A DNA stretch of 64,000 nt from an uncultured Cyclobacteriaceae bacterium. GTDB taxonomy: Bacteria; Bacteroidota; Bacteroidia; Cytophagales; Cyclobacteriaceae. Of this stretch, positions 39,383-48,843 are shown piece by piece (within the stretch, counting starts at the first letter, position 1; each line of letters starts with the position of its first letter). The position numbers and the translations under genes are program-made. The stretch spans positions 248,001 through 312,000 of the forward strand of contig CALSPM010000001.1 in assembly GCA_943788235.1 (NCBI GenBank), read 5' to 3'. Below the pieces are notes generated by a model. That model worked only from the letters and a program-made list of their open reading frames with translations, was not told the origin of the DNA and searched no databases.

Positions 39383-40666
39383 ATGAAATTCTATTCAACT
39401 AAAAACAAATTATATCAAGTCAGTTTTGAGGAGGCGGTATTCAAAAGCTTGCCTCCGGATAATGGTCTTTTTTATCCAAATGCCTTGCCTAAATTAGAAT
39501 CAGATTGGCTAGAAAATCTCAAAGGGATTTCCAAAACTGAAATTGGAGTCAAAGTAGCTTCTCAATTTATTGAAGATGAGATTCCTGCAGATCGCCTGGA
39601 AAAAATTATTGAGGAGACCATAGACTTTGATATACCCCTTAAAAAGGTAAGTAATCAAATAGCCGTTTTAGAATTATTTCATGGACCTACGTGGGCTTTT
39701 AAGGATGTAGGTGCGAGATTTTTGTCTCGATGTATGGCTTATTTTATCGAGCAGTCAAATCGTGAAATTACGATATTAGTGGCCACTTCTGGTGATACGG
39801 GAGGCGCTGTTGCAGCTGGATTTTTTGGAATACCAGGGATACAAGTGAAGATTTTATATCCCAAAGGAAAAGTAAGTGAGATTCAAAGAAAACAGTTGAC
39901 TACTTGGGGAGGTAATATTACGGCTTATGAGGTAGCTGGAACTTTTGATGATTGCCAAAGATTGGTTAAGAAATCATTCCTCGATGATGATTTAAATAAG
40001 GCAATGAGTTTATCATCGGCCAATTCTATTAATATAGGCAGACTGATTCCTCAATCATTTTATTATTTCTATGCTATTCAGCAGTCTGAATCAGCTCATA
40101 ATGTGATTAGCGTACCTTCAGGAAATTATGGAAATCTGACCGCAGGTTTGTGGGCTTGGTCCATGGGCTTACCGATAGATCGATTCATAGCTGCTTCAAA
40201 TGAAAATCATGTGGTGCCAGAATACCTTCGCACAGGTATTTACGCGCCTACCGCTTATGTTCAAACCTATGCCAATGCCATGGATGTTGGTGCGCCAAGT
40301 AATTTTGTAAGAATGCTCGAATTGTTTGGGAGTGATCATGTCAAAATGACACAACATATTTCTGGATTCAAACTAGGAGATGCTGAGATCTTAAAAACCA
40401 TGATCAGTTGTCAAGAGGAGTATAATTATCTCTTAGACCCTCATGGTGCCATTGGCTATCAAGCATTATTGAATGGTTTAAATGATCATGAACAGGGTAT
40501 ATTTTTAGAGACCGCACACCCAGTTAAGTTTCTCGATGTTGTCGATAAAGCATTTAAAAGACATCAGGATTTTTCAAAAAAAATAAATTCTTTTGGCGAT
40601 AAAAAGGAAGTTTTTCAAGCCCTTCCAATTGATTTTGAATCCTTCAAAGAAGCTTTGATGGCTTAG
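39383..40666 (+). CDS. thrC: Threonine synthase
   Basis: A 427-residue PLP enzyme converting O-phosphohomoserine to threonine. The PLP lysine is in GPTWAFKDVGARFLSR near residue 107. Phosphate-binding residues are in VATSGDTGGAVAAGFFG near 133. The ATG at 39383 is used, beginning MKFYSTKNKLYQVSFEEAV as in relatives; an upstream in-frame start at 39287 would lie inside thrB. This is the last gene of the run. A convergent rhodanese gene ends 21 bases away, and no clear terminator is visible in the gap. Confidence 0.96.
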   Translation: MKFYSTKNKLYQVSFEEAVFKSLPPDNGLFYPNALPKLESDWLENLKGISKTEIGVKVASQFIEDEIPADRLEKIIEETIDFDIPLKKVSNQIAVLELFHGPTWAFKDVGARFLSRCMAYFIEQSNREITILVATSGDTGGAVAAGFFGIPGIQVKILYPKGKVSEIQRKQLTTWGGNITAYEVAGTFDDCQRLVKKSFLDDDLNKAMSLSSANSINIGRLIPQSFYYFYAIQQSESAHNVISVPSGNYGNLTAGLWAWSMGLPIDRFIAASNENHVVPEYLRTGIYAPTAYVQTYANAMDVGAPSNFVRMLELFGSDHVKMTQHISGFKLGDAEILKTMISCQEEYNYLLDPHGAIGYQALLNGLNDHEQGIFLETAHPVKFLDVVDKAFKRHQDFSKKINSFGDKKEVFQALPIDFESFKEALMA

Positions 40667-40687
40667 TGTCACTCATGAATTAAAACC

Positions 40688-41011
40688 TTATTTAGCTTTA
40701 TCCCAAGCGATGAATCCACCCTTGAGGTTATACAAATCTTTGAATTCATTTTTAGCCATTATTTGGCAGGCTCGAGCACTTCTTAATCCACTACGGCAAT
40801 ACATCACATAGGTCTTTGTTCGATCTAACTTTTTTACTTTAGTAGCAAAAGAAGATTCCATCACGTTGATATGTATGGATTTTGGGATTACGCCTGAAGA
40901 AAGTTCACCAGTATTTCGGACATCTATCACAACGAGGTCCTTATCGTTTTTTAGTGCTTCAAACTCTATAATATTTATGGATTGGTACTTTTTTTTTAAA
41001 AATGAGAACAT
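40688..41011 (-). CDS. Single-domain rhodanese-like sulfurtransferase
   Basis: A 107-residue protein made of one rhodanese domain. The active-site loop is CRSGLRSA near residue 71, with the catalytic cysteine present, and the domain closes with GGFIAWDKAK. Such proteins carry a persulfide on the cysteine and pass sulfur to acceptors. The substrate is unknown. It is transcribed alone, divergent from the BCCT gene and convergent with thrC. The window's other rhodanese domains are in the CstB-like enzyme 4 kb away. Confidence 0.9.
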   Translation of the reverse strand: MFSFLKKKYQSINIIEFEALKNDKDLVVIDVRNTGELSSGVIPKSIHINVMESSFATKVKKLDRTKTYVMYCRSGLRSARACQIMAKNEFKDLYNLKGGFIAWDKAK

Positions 41012-41438
41012 AAGTTTTTGAGTTTTTACATCACAAGACCGGCTTCAATTTAGCTGATTTTTAGAAAAGAATGATCTTGTCTTAGAATTTTTTTAAAATG
41101 GTAATGACCTTCAGTCAGTAGGTTCCCACCTTTTTTGTATTCTATCGAATAGACCTAGTCTTTAAAGTGTTAATCTTTTTACTTTTTATAAAAATCTGTT
41201 CAAGAATCACTGCTGATTAGATTTAGATTTTATCCATATCTGTCATTATAGTTTTAAATTTACCTTTCTTTTTTATTACGATTTACTTCCATTAATTGAT
41301 TTCGGATTGAAGTTTTTTCTGTGCGTGTTTATCGTTCATATTTTTCGCATTGGTATGACTTAAATACATTAAATAAGCCCAGATTTTTAATCACTAATTG
41401 ATAAATTTTTTTAATTACCTCAGACTTTCTATCTTAAC
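41012..41438. other. Gene-free divergent promoter region, rhodanese and BCCT
   Basis: About 430 bases between two divergent genes; both promoters should be here. The sequence is AT-rich with no supported open frame. I see no clear TTG...TAnnTTTG pair or strong hairpin. Confidence 0.4.
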
Positions 41439-42992
41439 ATGCCAAAGAGATTACGTATCGAAAGACAAAAGTTTACAAATTCGCCATTTTTAAGAAATAT
41501 TCAGCCCTGGGTATTTTTTCCATCTGCTTTTCTGATTATCCTTTTTGTCATTTTGACACTTTATTTACAAGAATTTATAGGCACTTTTTTCGAATCCGTT
41601 CAAACTTATATTTCCGTCAAATTTGGATGGCTCTATGTATCAGCAGTAAATGTCATCTTAGTATTCTGTTTGTACCTGGGGTTGAGTCGTTTCAAAAATA
41701 TTAGATTAGGAGGTCCCGATGCCCAACCGGAATTCAGTACTTGGGCCTGGTTGAGTATGCTGTTCAATGCGGGCATTGGCTTGGTACTCATGTTTTATAG
41801 TGTCGCCGAACCGATGATACATTATTCTAAACCTCCTTATGGGATAGGGGGAACTTTGTTGGCAGCCAAAAACGCCTTGAATATTTCTTATTTGCATTGG
41901 GGACTGCATGGTTGGTCTATTTATGCATTGATGGGTTTGTCAATGGCATTTTTTAGATATAATAAGGGACTTCCATTGGGTGTAAGATGGGTGCTTTACC
42001 CCCTACTTGGAGATCGTTTGAAAGGGCCTATAGGTCACATTATAGATGTTATGGCAGTCGTAGCCACCATGTTCGGTTTGGCCACGACATTAGGCTTAGG
42101 TATTCAGCACATCAATGCAGGAATGCATTACCTTTTTAATGTTGAAGAGAGTACCAACTTACAGATAATTTTAATCGCGATCATAACCTTAGGCGCGACC
42201 TTATCTGTTGTTTCAGGCTTACATAAAGGTATAAAGGTTTTGAGTAAAATGGCCTCGGTTATGGCCATCATACTTATGGGATTTATACTCGTGGTGGGTC
42301 CCACCTCATTTATTCTTGGATCAACGGTACAAAGCACGGGCTATTATCTCCAAAATCTCATAGCTACAAGCACATGGATGGAAGTCAATACGGAAAGTAG
42401 ATGGATGGATAGTTGGACCTTTTTTTACTGGGGGTGGTGGTTTGCTTGGGCACCTTTTGTAGGATTATTTGTGGCTAGAATATCTAAAGGTCGTACCATT
42501 AAAGAATTTTTAATTGGTGTGGTGATCGCCCCAACGCTAGCAACCATAGTTTGGATATCTATTTTTGGAAGTACCTCCTTACATATTGAAATTTTTGGTT
42601 CAGGGGGTATGACTGAGGCGGTCAATCAGGACATAACTACGGCTTTATTTAAACTTTTAGAGCATTTTCCATTGCCTTATTTAAGCATCTTATTTGTGGT
42701 GATTGCAGGCGTTATTTTCTTTATCACCTCCTCTGATAGTGGTTCATTAGTGATTGACTTTATTACCAGTGGGGGTCAAGAAAATACACCTGTTCAATTA
42801 CGCATTTTTTGGGCGTTATTAGAAGGGGCTGTTGCTGCAGTCCTACTTTGGGGAGGTGGACTCATCGCTTTGCAAACAGGATCTCTTGTGACTGGACTTC
42901 CCGTTTGTTTACTCATTCTCATCGTCTGCTACTCGATATTAAAAGCGTTGCGAACGTATGAAACAAAGGCCAATAAAGGCGCTAATCCTTAG
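41439..42992 (+). CDS. BCCT-family betaine/choline/carnitine transporter
   Basis: A 517-residue membrane protein with about 12 helices, typical of the BCCT family. The conserved aromatic signature is in [22 protein letters not shown] near residues 328-349. An extra conserved glycine-rich part is [18 protein letters not shown] near residue 109. These carriers take up quaternary ammonium compounds with Na+ or H+. The convergent neighbour is a choline dehydrogenase, overlapping by 11 bases at the 3' ends, so choline is the likeliest substrate, though betaine or carnitine cannot be excluded. It lacks a long regulatory C-terminal tail. Confidence 0.92.
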   Translation: MPKRLRIERQKFTNSPFLRNIQPWVFFPSAFLIILFVILTLYLQEFIGTFFESVQTYISVKFGWLYVSAVNVILVFCLYLGLSRFKNIRLGGPDAQPEFSTWAWLSMLFNAGIGLVLMFYSVAEPMIHYSKPPYGIGGTLLAAKNALNISYLHWGLHGWSIYALMGLSMAFFRYNKGLPLGVRWVLYPLLGDRLKGPIGHIIDVMAVVATMFGLATTLGLGIQHINAGMHYLFNVEESTNLQIILIAIITLGATLSVVSGLHKGIKVLSKMASVMAIILMGFILVVGPTSFILGSTVQSTGYYLQNLIATSTWMEVNTESRWMDSWTFFYWGWWFAWAPFVGLFVARISKGRTIKEFLIGVVIAPTLATIVWISIFGSTSLHIEIFGSGGMTEAVNQDITTALFKLLEHFPLPYLSILFVVIAGVIFFITSSDSGSLVIDFITSGGQENTPVQLRIFWALLEGAVAAVLLWGGGLIALQTGSLVTGLPVCLLILIVCYSILKALRTYETKANKGANP

Positions 42993-44661
42993 TTGCATGA
43001 CGGTCTTTTTTGTAGTAAGGCATTTTTGTGGGGGTTAAAGTTTTATTTCCTAGGATAAGGTCTGCTGCTTTTTCGGCAACCATTAATACAGGGGCATAGA
43101 TATTACCATTGGTCACATAAGGAAAGACAGAGGCATCTACTACGCGAAGATTCTCTACGCCATGAACCTTTAAGGTGTTGGGGTCTGTTACCGATAGCGC
43201 ATCTGTACCCATCTTACAAGTAGAGCTGGGATGGTAGGCACTTTCACCTTCTCTCGCGATAAAATCTAGAATTTCTTCATCTGTTTGAACGGCTGGACCC
43301 GGTGACAATTCTTTACCCATAAACGGACTCATAGCTTGAGTATCGATGATTTTTCTCGACAAACGAAGGGCTTCACACCATTCTTTCCTTTCATTTTCTG
43401 TAGAAAGGTAGTTAAATAAAATACTGGGATATTCAAGTGGATCACCAGATTTTATTTGTATTCGACCCCTTACATCGGTGCCCATAGGTCCCACATGTAA
43501 TTGGAAACCATGGCCCTCACTTGGCGCAGTGCCGTCATAACGAATGGCCAAAGGTAGGAAGTGGAACTGGAGATTGGGGTAGCTTACCAAGTCATTACTG
43601 CGGATAAAGCCGCCGGCTTCAAAATGATTAGTAGCGCCTATTCCTTTTTTTCTAAAAAGCCAATCAAATCCAATTTTTGGGGCTCGCCACGGATTCAAGG
43701 AAGGGTATAAGCTTACCGGCTTTTTACAGGCCCATTGTACATATACTTCTAAATGATCTTGCAGATTTTCACCAACTCCAGGAAGATCTTTTATGACCGG
43801 TATACCCAGTTTTTTTAAATGATCTGCACGACCAATTCCTGATACTTGAAGTAGTTGAGGTGAATTGATCGCACCTCCACAGCATATGATTTCTTGAGCA
43901 AAGACCTTTTTTATTTTATTACCTTTTTTGAAAGTGACACCGATGGCTTTTTGGCCATCAAATAAGAGACGCAAGACCATGGCTTGTGTAATGACTGTCA
44001 AATTTTTACGATTTTTAACCGGATGGATATACGCACGCGCTGCGTTGAGCCTACGCGAATTATAGATAGTTTGATCAAACCGTCCAAAGCCCTCCTGTTG
44101 AAATCCATTTACGTCATCAGTTAAGGGATAACCGGCTTCCTGTACGGACTTAAAAAAAGCGTCAAATAGGAGATTTTCGCAAGTGGGGGTAGTAAGTTTT
44201 AAATTACCTTGATCTCCTCTATAATCATCACCCCCCACCAGGCGGGTTTCTACTTTTTTGAAATAGGGCAAACAATGTGCATAGTCCCAATGCTCAAGTC
44301 CTTTGTCTCCAGCCCATTTTTCGTAGTCCATGGCATTTCCTCGAATCCAAATCATTCCATTGATACAACTAGATCCCCCCAATACTTTACCCCTAGGTTG
44401 CGCAATTTTACGATTATACATAAATGGTTCGGGATCGGAATTATAGCCCCAATTATAACTGTTACCTGTGAGTAGATAAGTAAGTGCTGCGGGCATATGT
44501 ATTCGGAAATCCCATTTGTAATCGGGCCTTCCTGCTTCTAGTACCAGCACCTCATTGGAAGGGTCTTTACTTAATCGATTGGCCAGTACTGCCCCTGCAG
44601 ATCCGCCACCGATAATGATATAATGGTGAGGTATGGAATCAGTTTGGCTTTTTAAGTTCAT
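42982..44661 (-). CDS. betA: GMC oxidoreductase, probable choline dehydrogenase
   Basis: A 559-residue flavoprotein of the GMC family. The FAD-binding loop [16 protein letters not shown] is at residues 16-31. The GMC signature [19 protein letters not shown] is near residue 89, and the active-site His region is [10 protein letters not shown] near residues 475-484. The closest functional match I recognise is BetA, which oxidises choline to betaine aldehyde. Convergent overlap with a BCCT transporter supports choline. BetB, the aldehyde dehydrogenase that finishes the pathway, is not in the window. Other GMC alcohol dehydrogenases remain possible. Confidence 0.85.
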   Translation of the reverse strand: MNLKSQTDSIPHHYIIIGGGSAGAVLANRLSKDPSNEVLVLEAGRPDYKWDFRIHMPAALTYLLTGNSYNWGYNSDPEPFMYNRKIAQPRGKVLGGSSCINGMIWIRGNAMDYEKWAGDKGLEHWDYAHCLPYFKKVETRLVGGDDYRGDQGNLKLTTPTCENLLFDAFFKSVQEAGYPLTDDVNGFQQEGFGRFDQTIYNSRRLNAARAYIHPVKNRKNLTVITQAMVLRLLFDGQKAIGVTFKKGNKIKKVFAQEIICCGGAINSPQLLQVSGIGRADHLKKLGIPVIKDLPGVGENLQDHLEVYVQWACKKPVSLYPSLNPWRAPKIGFDWLFRKKGIGATNHFEAGGFIRSNDLVSYPNLQFHFLPLAIRYDGTAPSEGHGFQLHVGPMGTDVRGRIQIKSGDPLEYPSILFNYLSTENERKEWCEALRLSRKIIDTQAMSPFMGKELSPGPAVQTDEEILDFIAREGESAYHPSSTCKMGTDALSVTDPNTLKVHGVENLRVVDASVFPYVTNGNIYAPVLMVAEKAADLILGNKTLTPTKMPYYKKDRHATKD

Positions 44662-44819
44662 GTGTAAATTATTGTGCGTTCAGTACAGTTCATAAAAGCG
44701 GCAGAGGCATCGATAAGTATACAGTATATTTTTGTCGATATAAAATGCTAGATAGCATTATTAGAACTCCATCATATTTTAGTTGAACTTTTCATTCTAT
44801 GTTTTTTTCAACATCGTCA

Positions 44820-46217
44820 TTAGGAAATTTGGCTTACCGTTGTAGGAACTTTAGTTTCTTTAATGCTACGGATGCCTCCTTCAATATCAATCAACTGATG
44901 ATAACCTCTTGATTTGAGTATCGAATTAAATATCATAGAGCGATAGCCTCCAAGACAGTGGATATGATATTCGGTTTGTTTATCTAGTAATTCCAGATGA
45001 TTATTAATGAAGTCTAATGGAATGTTTTGAGCACCATTAATTTGTTCTGCTTGGAATTCATCAGGCTTACGAACATCTATTACATTTAGGGACTTCTTTG
45101 AGTATTGCTTTAAGAATGTTTCTGCTGAAATTGAAGTGATGGTCTCCACATCTTTACCTGCATCTACCCAAGTAGTAAATCCTCCTTCAAGATAGCCTAA
45201 TGTATGATCATAACCCACCCTTGACAGTCGGGTAATGACCTCTTTTTCCATTCCTTTACTCGCAATGAAAACAATTGGCTGATTCAAGTCATTTATCAAA
45301 GCACCTACCCAGGGAGCAAAACTTCCCGTGATACCTATAAAAATGGCGTTGGGTATATGGCCTTGAGCAAATTCCTCTGGTTCTCGCGTATCCAATACAA
45401 GTGCCTTTTCATGTTCGACCAATGATTCAAAGAGGTCTATATCCAATGCAACCATTCCTTGTTTTAATACCTCATTGATACTTTTAATTCCTGATTTATT
45501 TAATTGCGCATTTTTTGCAAAATACTGGGGTGGCGGTAGGATGCCCTCAGTAACTTCTTTGATAAATTCTACTTTGGTCATGTCTGCCCTCAAGGCATAA
45601 TTTGTCCTCTTTTGATTCGCTAAAAGATCTTGTGTTTCATTACTCATATTTTTTCCGCAGGCAGATCCTGCACCATGAGCAGGATAAATGATGATATCGT
45701 CTGGCAAAGGCATTATTTTATTTCGAAGACTTTCATAGAGCATCCCGGCTAAATCTTCTTTGGTAAAGGAGGTTTTTATAGCCAGATCAGGACGTCCAAC
45801 ATCTCCAATAAATAAAGTATCACCAGTAAACAATGCATGGGCCTTACCTTCTTCATTCTTTAGTAAATAGCAAGTACTTTCTAGAGTATGACCTGGAGTA
45901 TGTAAGGCTTGTAAGGTTACTTTTCCTACATTGAAAACTTGATGATCTGTGGCCATAATGATGTCATAATCTGTATGAGCTTCAGGACCATAGACTATTT
46001 CAGCTCCTGATTTATTTGCTAGATCTAGATGACCCGATAAAAAATCTGCGTGAAAATGAGTTTCAAAAATATATTTAATTTTCGCTTTTTCTTTTTTAAT
46101 TCTCTCCAAATAAGGGTCAATTTCTCTTAATGGATCAATAATGGCCACCTCACCTTCACTTTCTATGTAGTAGGCCCCTTGTGCCAGACATCCTGTATAG
46201 ATTTGTTCAATTTTCAT
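44820..46217 (-). CDS. CstB-like persulfide dioxygenase / rhodanese fusion
   Basis: A 465-residue, three-part protein. The metallo-beta-lactamase domain is at about residues 1-245 with THFHAD (His54, His56, Asp58) and TPGHT, as in ETHE1-type persulfide dioxygenases with one non-haem iron. The middle rhodanese domain, about 265-365, has ASKGMEKE where the active-site loop should be and lacks the cysteine. The last rhodanese, about 375-460, has a proper loop CLGGYRS with Cys421. This dioxygenase, pseudo-rhodanese, rhodanese order is that of CstB, which turns persulfides into thiosulfate. It forms an operon with the SulP gene 41 bases upstream. Confidence 0.88.
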   Translation of the reverse strand: MKIEQIYTGCLAQGAYYIESEGEVAIIDPLREIDPYLERIKKEKAKIKYIFETHFHADFLSGHLDLANKSGAEIVYGPEAHTDYDIIMATDHQVFNVGKVTLQALHTPGHTLESTCYLLKNEEGKAHALFTGDTLFIGDVGRPDLAIKTSFTKEDLAGMLYESLRNKIMPLPDDIIIYPAHGAGSACGKNMSNETQDLLANQKRTNYALRADMTKVEFIKEVTEGILPPPQYFAKNAQLNKSGIKSINEVLKQGMVALDIDLFESLVEHEKALVLDTREPEEFAQGHIPNAIFIGITGSFAPWVGALINDLNQPIVFIASKGMEKEVITRLSRVGYDHTLGYLEGGFTTWVDAGKDVETITSISAETFLKQYSKKSLNVIDVRKPDEFQAEQINGAQNIPLDFINNHLELLDKQTEYHIHCLGGYRSMIFNSILKSRGYHQLIDIEGGIRSIKETKVPTTVSQIS

Positions 46218-46258
46218 ATCATTGAATTTTTTTTGTCATTTTATTAATTTCTTCGGGA

Positions 46259-47929
46259 TTAATTACCTTCTTTTCTTAAGAACTCAATCGCTGCAGTTGA
46301 ATCTTTAAAAATAGTTTTTTCCATAGGTCCAGTAATCATTTTTTTTGTAGTAAAGATTGCGTCTAAAGAAGGATGTAACGCGTACCATAAAATTCTTATA
46401 TTTTTTTCATTTAATTGCATTATGAGCCGTTTAACTCCCTTGACACCGCTGCTATCTATATATTGAACAGTACTTAAGTCTATTAATAACGCATGATTAT
46501 TAGTATTTGAGAGGATCATGTGCTGATTTATTTGCTGCTCAATTGATTCGATATTAATAGTAATTATAGGAGTATCAATTTTCAAAATAAACAGGGGGTG
46601 ATTTTTAGTAGTTTTACTATTCTCAGTAGGAGCTGGTAATGCTTCTCCCTTTTCATCAAAGGGCTTGACTTGAATCTTAGGAAAAGTAGATTTGTATGCG
46701 AGTAGTAGTACATATAGGCCCATTCCAGAGGAAATACCCCATATCATCCCAAAGAATAGGGTAATAATAAGGGTAAAGCCAAGCATAAAAAAATCAAGGA
46801 AATGGGTCTTCCACAATTCATAAGGATATTTAAAATCAATTAAACTTCTGAGAGCCACCAAAATGATTGCAGCTAAAACAGGATAAGACAGGAGCGCAAA
46901 AATATCTGTAAAAAAAAGCAAGGTCAATGCGATTAGGCAGGCGCTAATGACCCCCGAAAAAGGGGTTTGAGCTCCTGCGCTGAAATTTACCGCAGATCTC
47001 CCAAATCCACCCGTAACGGGGAAGCTCATGAACAAAGCACCGATAAAATTAGCACTTCCTAAAGCGACCAATTCAGTATTTGCATTGACGATATGATCTT
47101 TTGATTGTAAGGCAAGGTTTTTACCTACAGAAAAAGATTCAATGAATGAAATCAGTGCGAGTGTGAGTGCCAAAGGCAAAAGGAGCGCCATCTGCCCTAG
47201 ATCGATCTTTGGCAAATTGAAGTGGGGTAAGCCCATGGGAATTTCGCCAATGAAATTGAGGCCGAAAAGGTGCTGCTCAAATAAATGCACCATCCCAATG
47301 GAAGTAATAACGATGATTAATGTTCCCGGTAATTTTGGCGCCCACTCTTTAAGAGCATACAATAATAGCATAGAAAACAAACCTATGGATGCGGTTAATA
47401 TGTCGATTTTTCCTAAATTAGTGGCGATACTGGTCAATAGGACGATGATATTTCCTTTTTGCATATCGATGCCCAATAAGGGCCCCAATTGATTCAGGCC
47501 TATTAGAATGGCAGCAGCAGAGGTAAATCCACTAATAATGGGTTTAGATAGTAATTGGGTTATGAATCCCATTCTCATAAAACCCAAAAAAGTCTGAATA
47601 ATACCTACCATTAGGGTTAAAATGATGGCTAATTGGATGTATTCTTGGGATCCAATGACCGCTAATAGCCCTAATCCGCTTGCGATAAGCAATGAATCCA
47701 TAGCTGTGGGGCCAACTGAAAGTTGTCTAGACGACCCAAATAATGCATACATTATTTGAGGGACGAGAGAGGCATACAAACCATAAATAACGGGTAGACC
47801 TGCTATCAAGGCATAGGCCATACTTTGGGGAATTAACAAAACGCCCACCGTTAGTCCAGCAAAAATATCCCCTTTTAACTTAGTTGTAGAATAATTTTGA
47901 AGCCAACTTAGCGGTTTTAATATGGCCAT
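46259..47929 (-). CDS. SulP-family anion transporter with STAS domain
   Basis: A 556-residue inner-membrane protein of the SulP/SLC26 family with about 12-14 helices. The N-terminal signature GLTVGVLLIPQSMAYALIAG is near residues 25-44. The C-terminal STAS domain begins near residue 445 and includes ALLIDLSTVQYIDSSGVKGV. SulP proteins carry sulfate, bicarbonate or other anions. Co-transcription with the CstB-like gene suggests sulfate or a related sulfur oxyanion, such as export or uptake around sulfide detoxification. This is context only; bicarbonate is equally allowed by the family. Confidence 0.9.
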   Translation of the reverse strand: MAILKPLSWLQNYSTTKLKGDIFAGLTVGVLLIPQSMAYALIAGLPVIYGLYASLVPQIMYALFGSSRQLSVGPTAMDSLLIASGLGLLAVIGSQEYIQLAIILTLMVGIIQTFLGFMRMGFITQLLSKPIISGFTSAAAILIGLNQLGPLLGIDMQKGNIIVLLTSIATNLGKIDILTASIGLFSMLLLYALKEWAPKLPGTLIIVITSIGMVHLFEQHLFGLNFIGEIPMGLPHFNLPKIDLGQMALLLPLALTLALISFIESFSVGKNLALQSKDHIVNANTELVALGSANFIGALFMSFPVTGGFGRSAVNFSAGAQTPFSGVISACLIALTLLFFTDIFALLSYPVLAAIILVALRSLIDFKYPYELWKTHFLDFFMLGFTLIITLFFGMIWGISSGMGLYVLLLAYKSTFPKIQVKPFDEKGEALPAPTENSKTTKNHPLFILKIDTPIITINIESIEQQINQHMILSNTNNHALLIDLSTVQYIDSSGVKGVKRLIMQLNEKNIRILWYALHPSLDAIFTTKKMITGPMEKTIFKDSTAAIEFLRKEGN

Positions 47930-48040
47930 TTAAGAAAAGATAAATAGTAGTTACATTGAAATTTAAAAGCTAAGTTAACCATTGTAAGAGATTAAGAGTT
48001 GAAGGATGAGTGATTTGTTCAAATTCAAAATTTATGGTTC

Positions 48041-48817
48041 TCAGAATGTGATTTCGTATTCAGAGTACTCGAACTCAGCCCTCAAGTATTCGATTTCTCG
48101 ATGCCTATTGGTACGATATGATTTTCTATGTAATGGTAATTTGATGGGCAAATGATCTGTGAACTTTAGATTTTCAATATAAGCGTAGGTGGGAGGGTGA
48201 AAGACCAATGATCCTAAAAAGGTAGCGTTATTTTCATCAAAATAATAGATCCATTCCTCTGTAGTTGAATGATTGCTATTTTTTTTAGGGTTATAGTTGG
48301 CTTTTATAGCATGAGCCTGCTGACCACTCCGTAAAGTTACAGATCCAAGCGCAGTTAATATCGTACCTGCATCTAGTAGTTTAAAAGGCATGCCTAATAC
48401 ATATAGTGAACTCATGACTATTTGCGTCGGGTCTTTTTCTGTAAGTATGTCGTTTTGAAATTGCCTTGCCCCATCTGTACTGTAAGTAATACGGTGATGA
48501 AGATCATTTTCTTTCCAGGTTATTTCAGCTGAAAATTGAGGATAAAATTTATATCGATGAAGCTGAACGTTATCTTTTTCAACGCTACCGTCAGCAAAAT
48601 AGAGGATTCCATGTTTGACATAAGTAAGATTTTTGATGCGCTGCCAAGTGTCCAAACCGCCCGCATTTTTAATGGTCTTTATGAGTACGGATTTAGCTTT
48701 CGAATCTTTTATCAGCTCAAAAGGATCGGTAATCGCATTTTCTTTTTCTAGAGGCTGACAACCCAAACTATAAATCAAGATAAGTATGAATATGTACTTT
48801 GCTAAAGGTCTTTTCAT
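48041..48817 (-). CDS. Uncharacterised lipoprotein
   Basis: A 258-residue predicted lipoprotein; the signal peptide ends in a lipobox with Cys20 (YSLGC). The mature part is beta-rich, with a motif NAGGLDTWQRIKNLTY near residue 50 resembling a Bacteroidota outer-membrane lipoprotein family in which Gly-Gly-x-x-x-Trp is conserved (perhaps DUF6503-like, not checked). No export signal of Asp residues follows the Cys, so it may face the periplasm. It starts 26 bases after the ABC ATPase gene and is probably its operon partner, although no substrate is evident. Confidence 0.7.
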   Translation of the reverse strand: MKRPLAKYIFILILIYSLGCQPLEKENAITDPFELIKDSKAKSVLIKTIKNAGGLDTWQRIKNLTYVKHGILYFADGSVEKDNVQLHRYKFYPQFSAEITWKENDLHHRITYSTDGARQFQNDILTEKDPTQIVMSSLYVLGMPFKLLDAGTILTALGSVTLRSGQQAHAIKANYNPKKNSNHSTTEEWIYYFDENNATFLGSLVFHPPTYAYIENLKFTDHLPIKLPLHRKSYRTNRHREIEYLRAEFEYSEYEITF

Positions 48818-48843
48818 GTCGGGATACCTATCATTTCCTTACT

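Noticed and set aside
44708-44740. An imperfect inverted repeat upstream of the choline dehydrogenase gene, ATCGATAAG...TTTTTGTCGAT, which could be a BetI-like operator.
   Set aside because: Only about 10 of 14 positions match, no betI gene is in the window, and the AT-rich spacer makes such matches common.
47142-47492. A 116-codon plus-strand open frame inside the SulP gene.
   Set aside because: It is antisense to a well-conserved membrane protein and has no features of its own.
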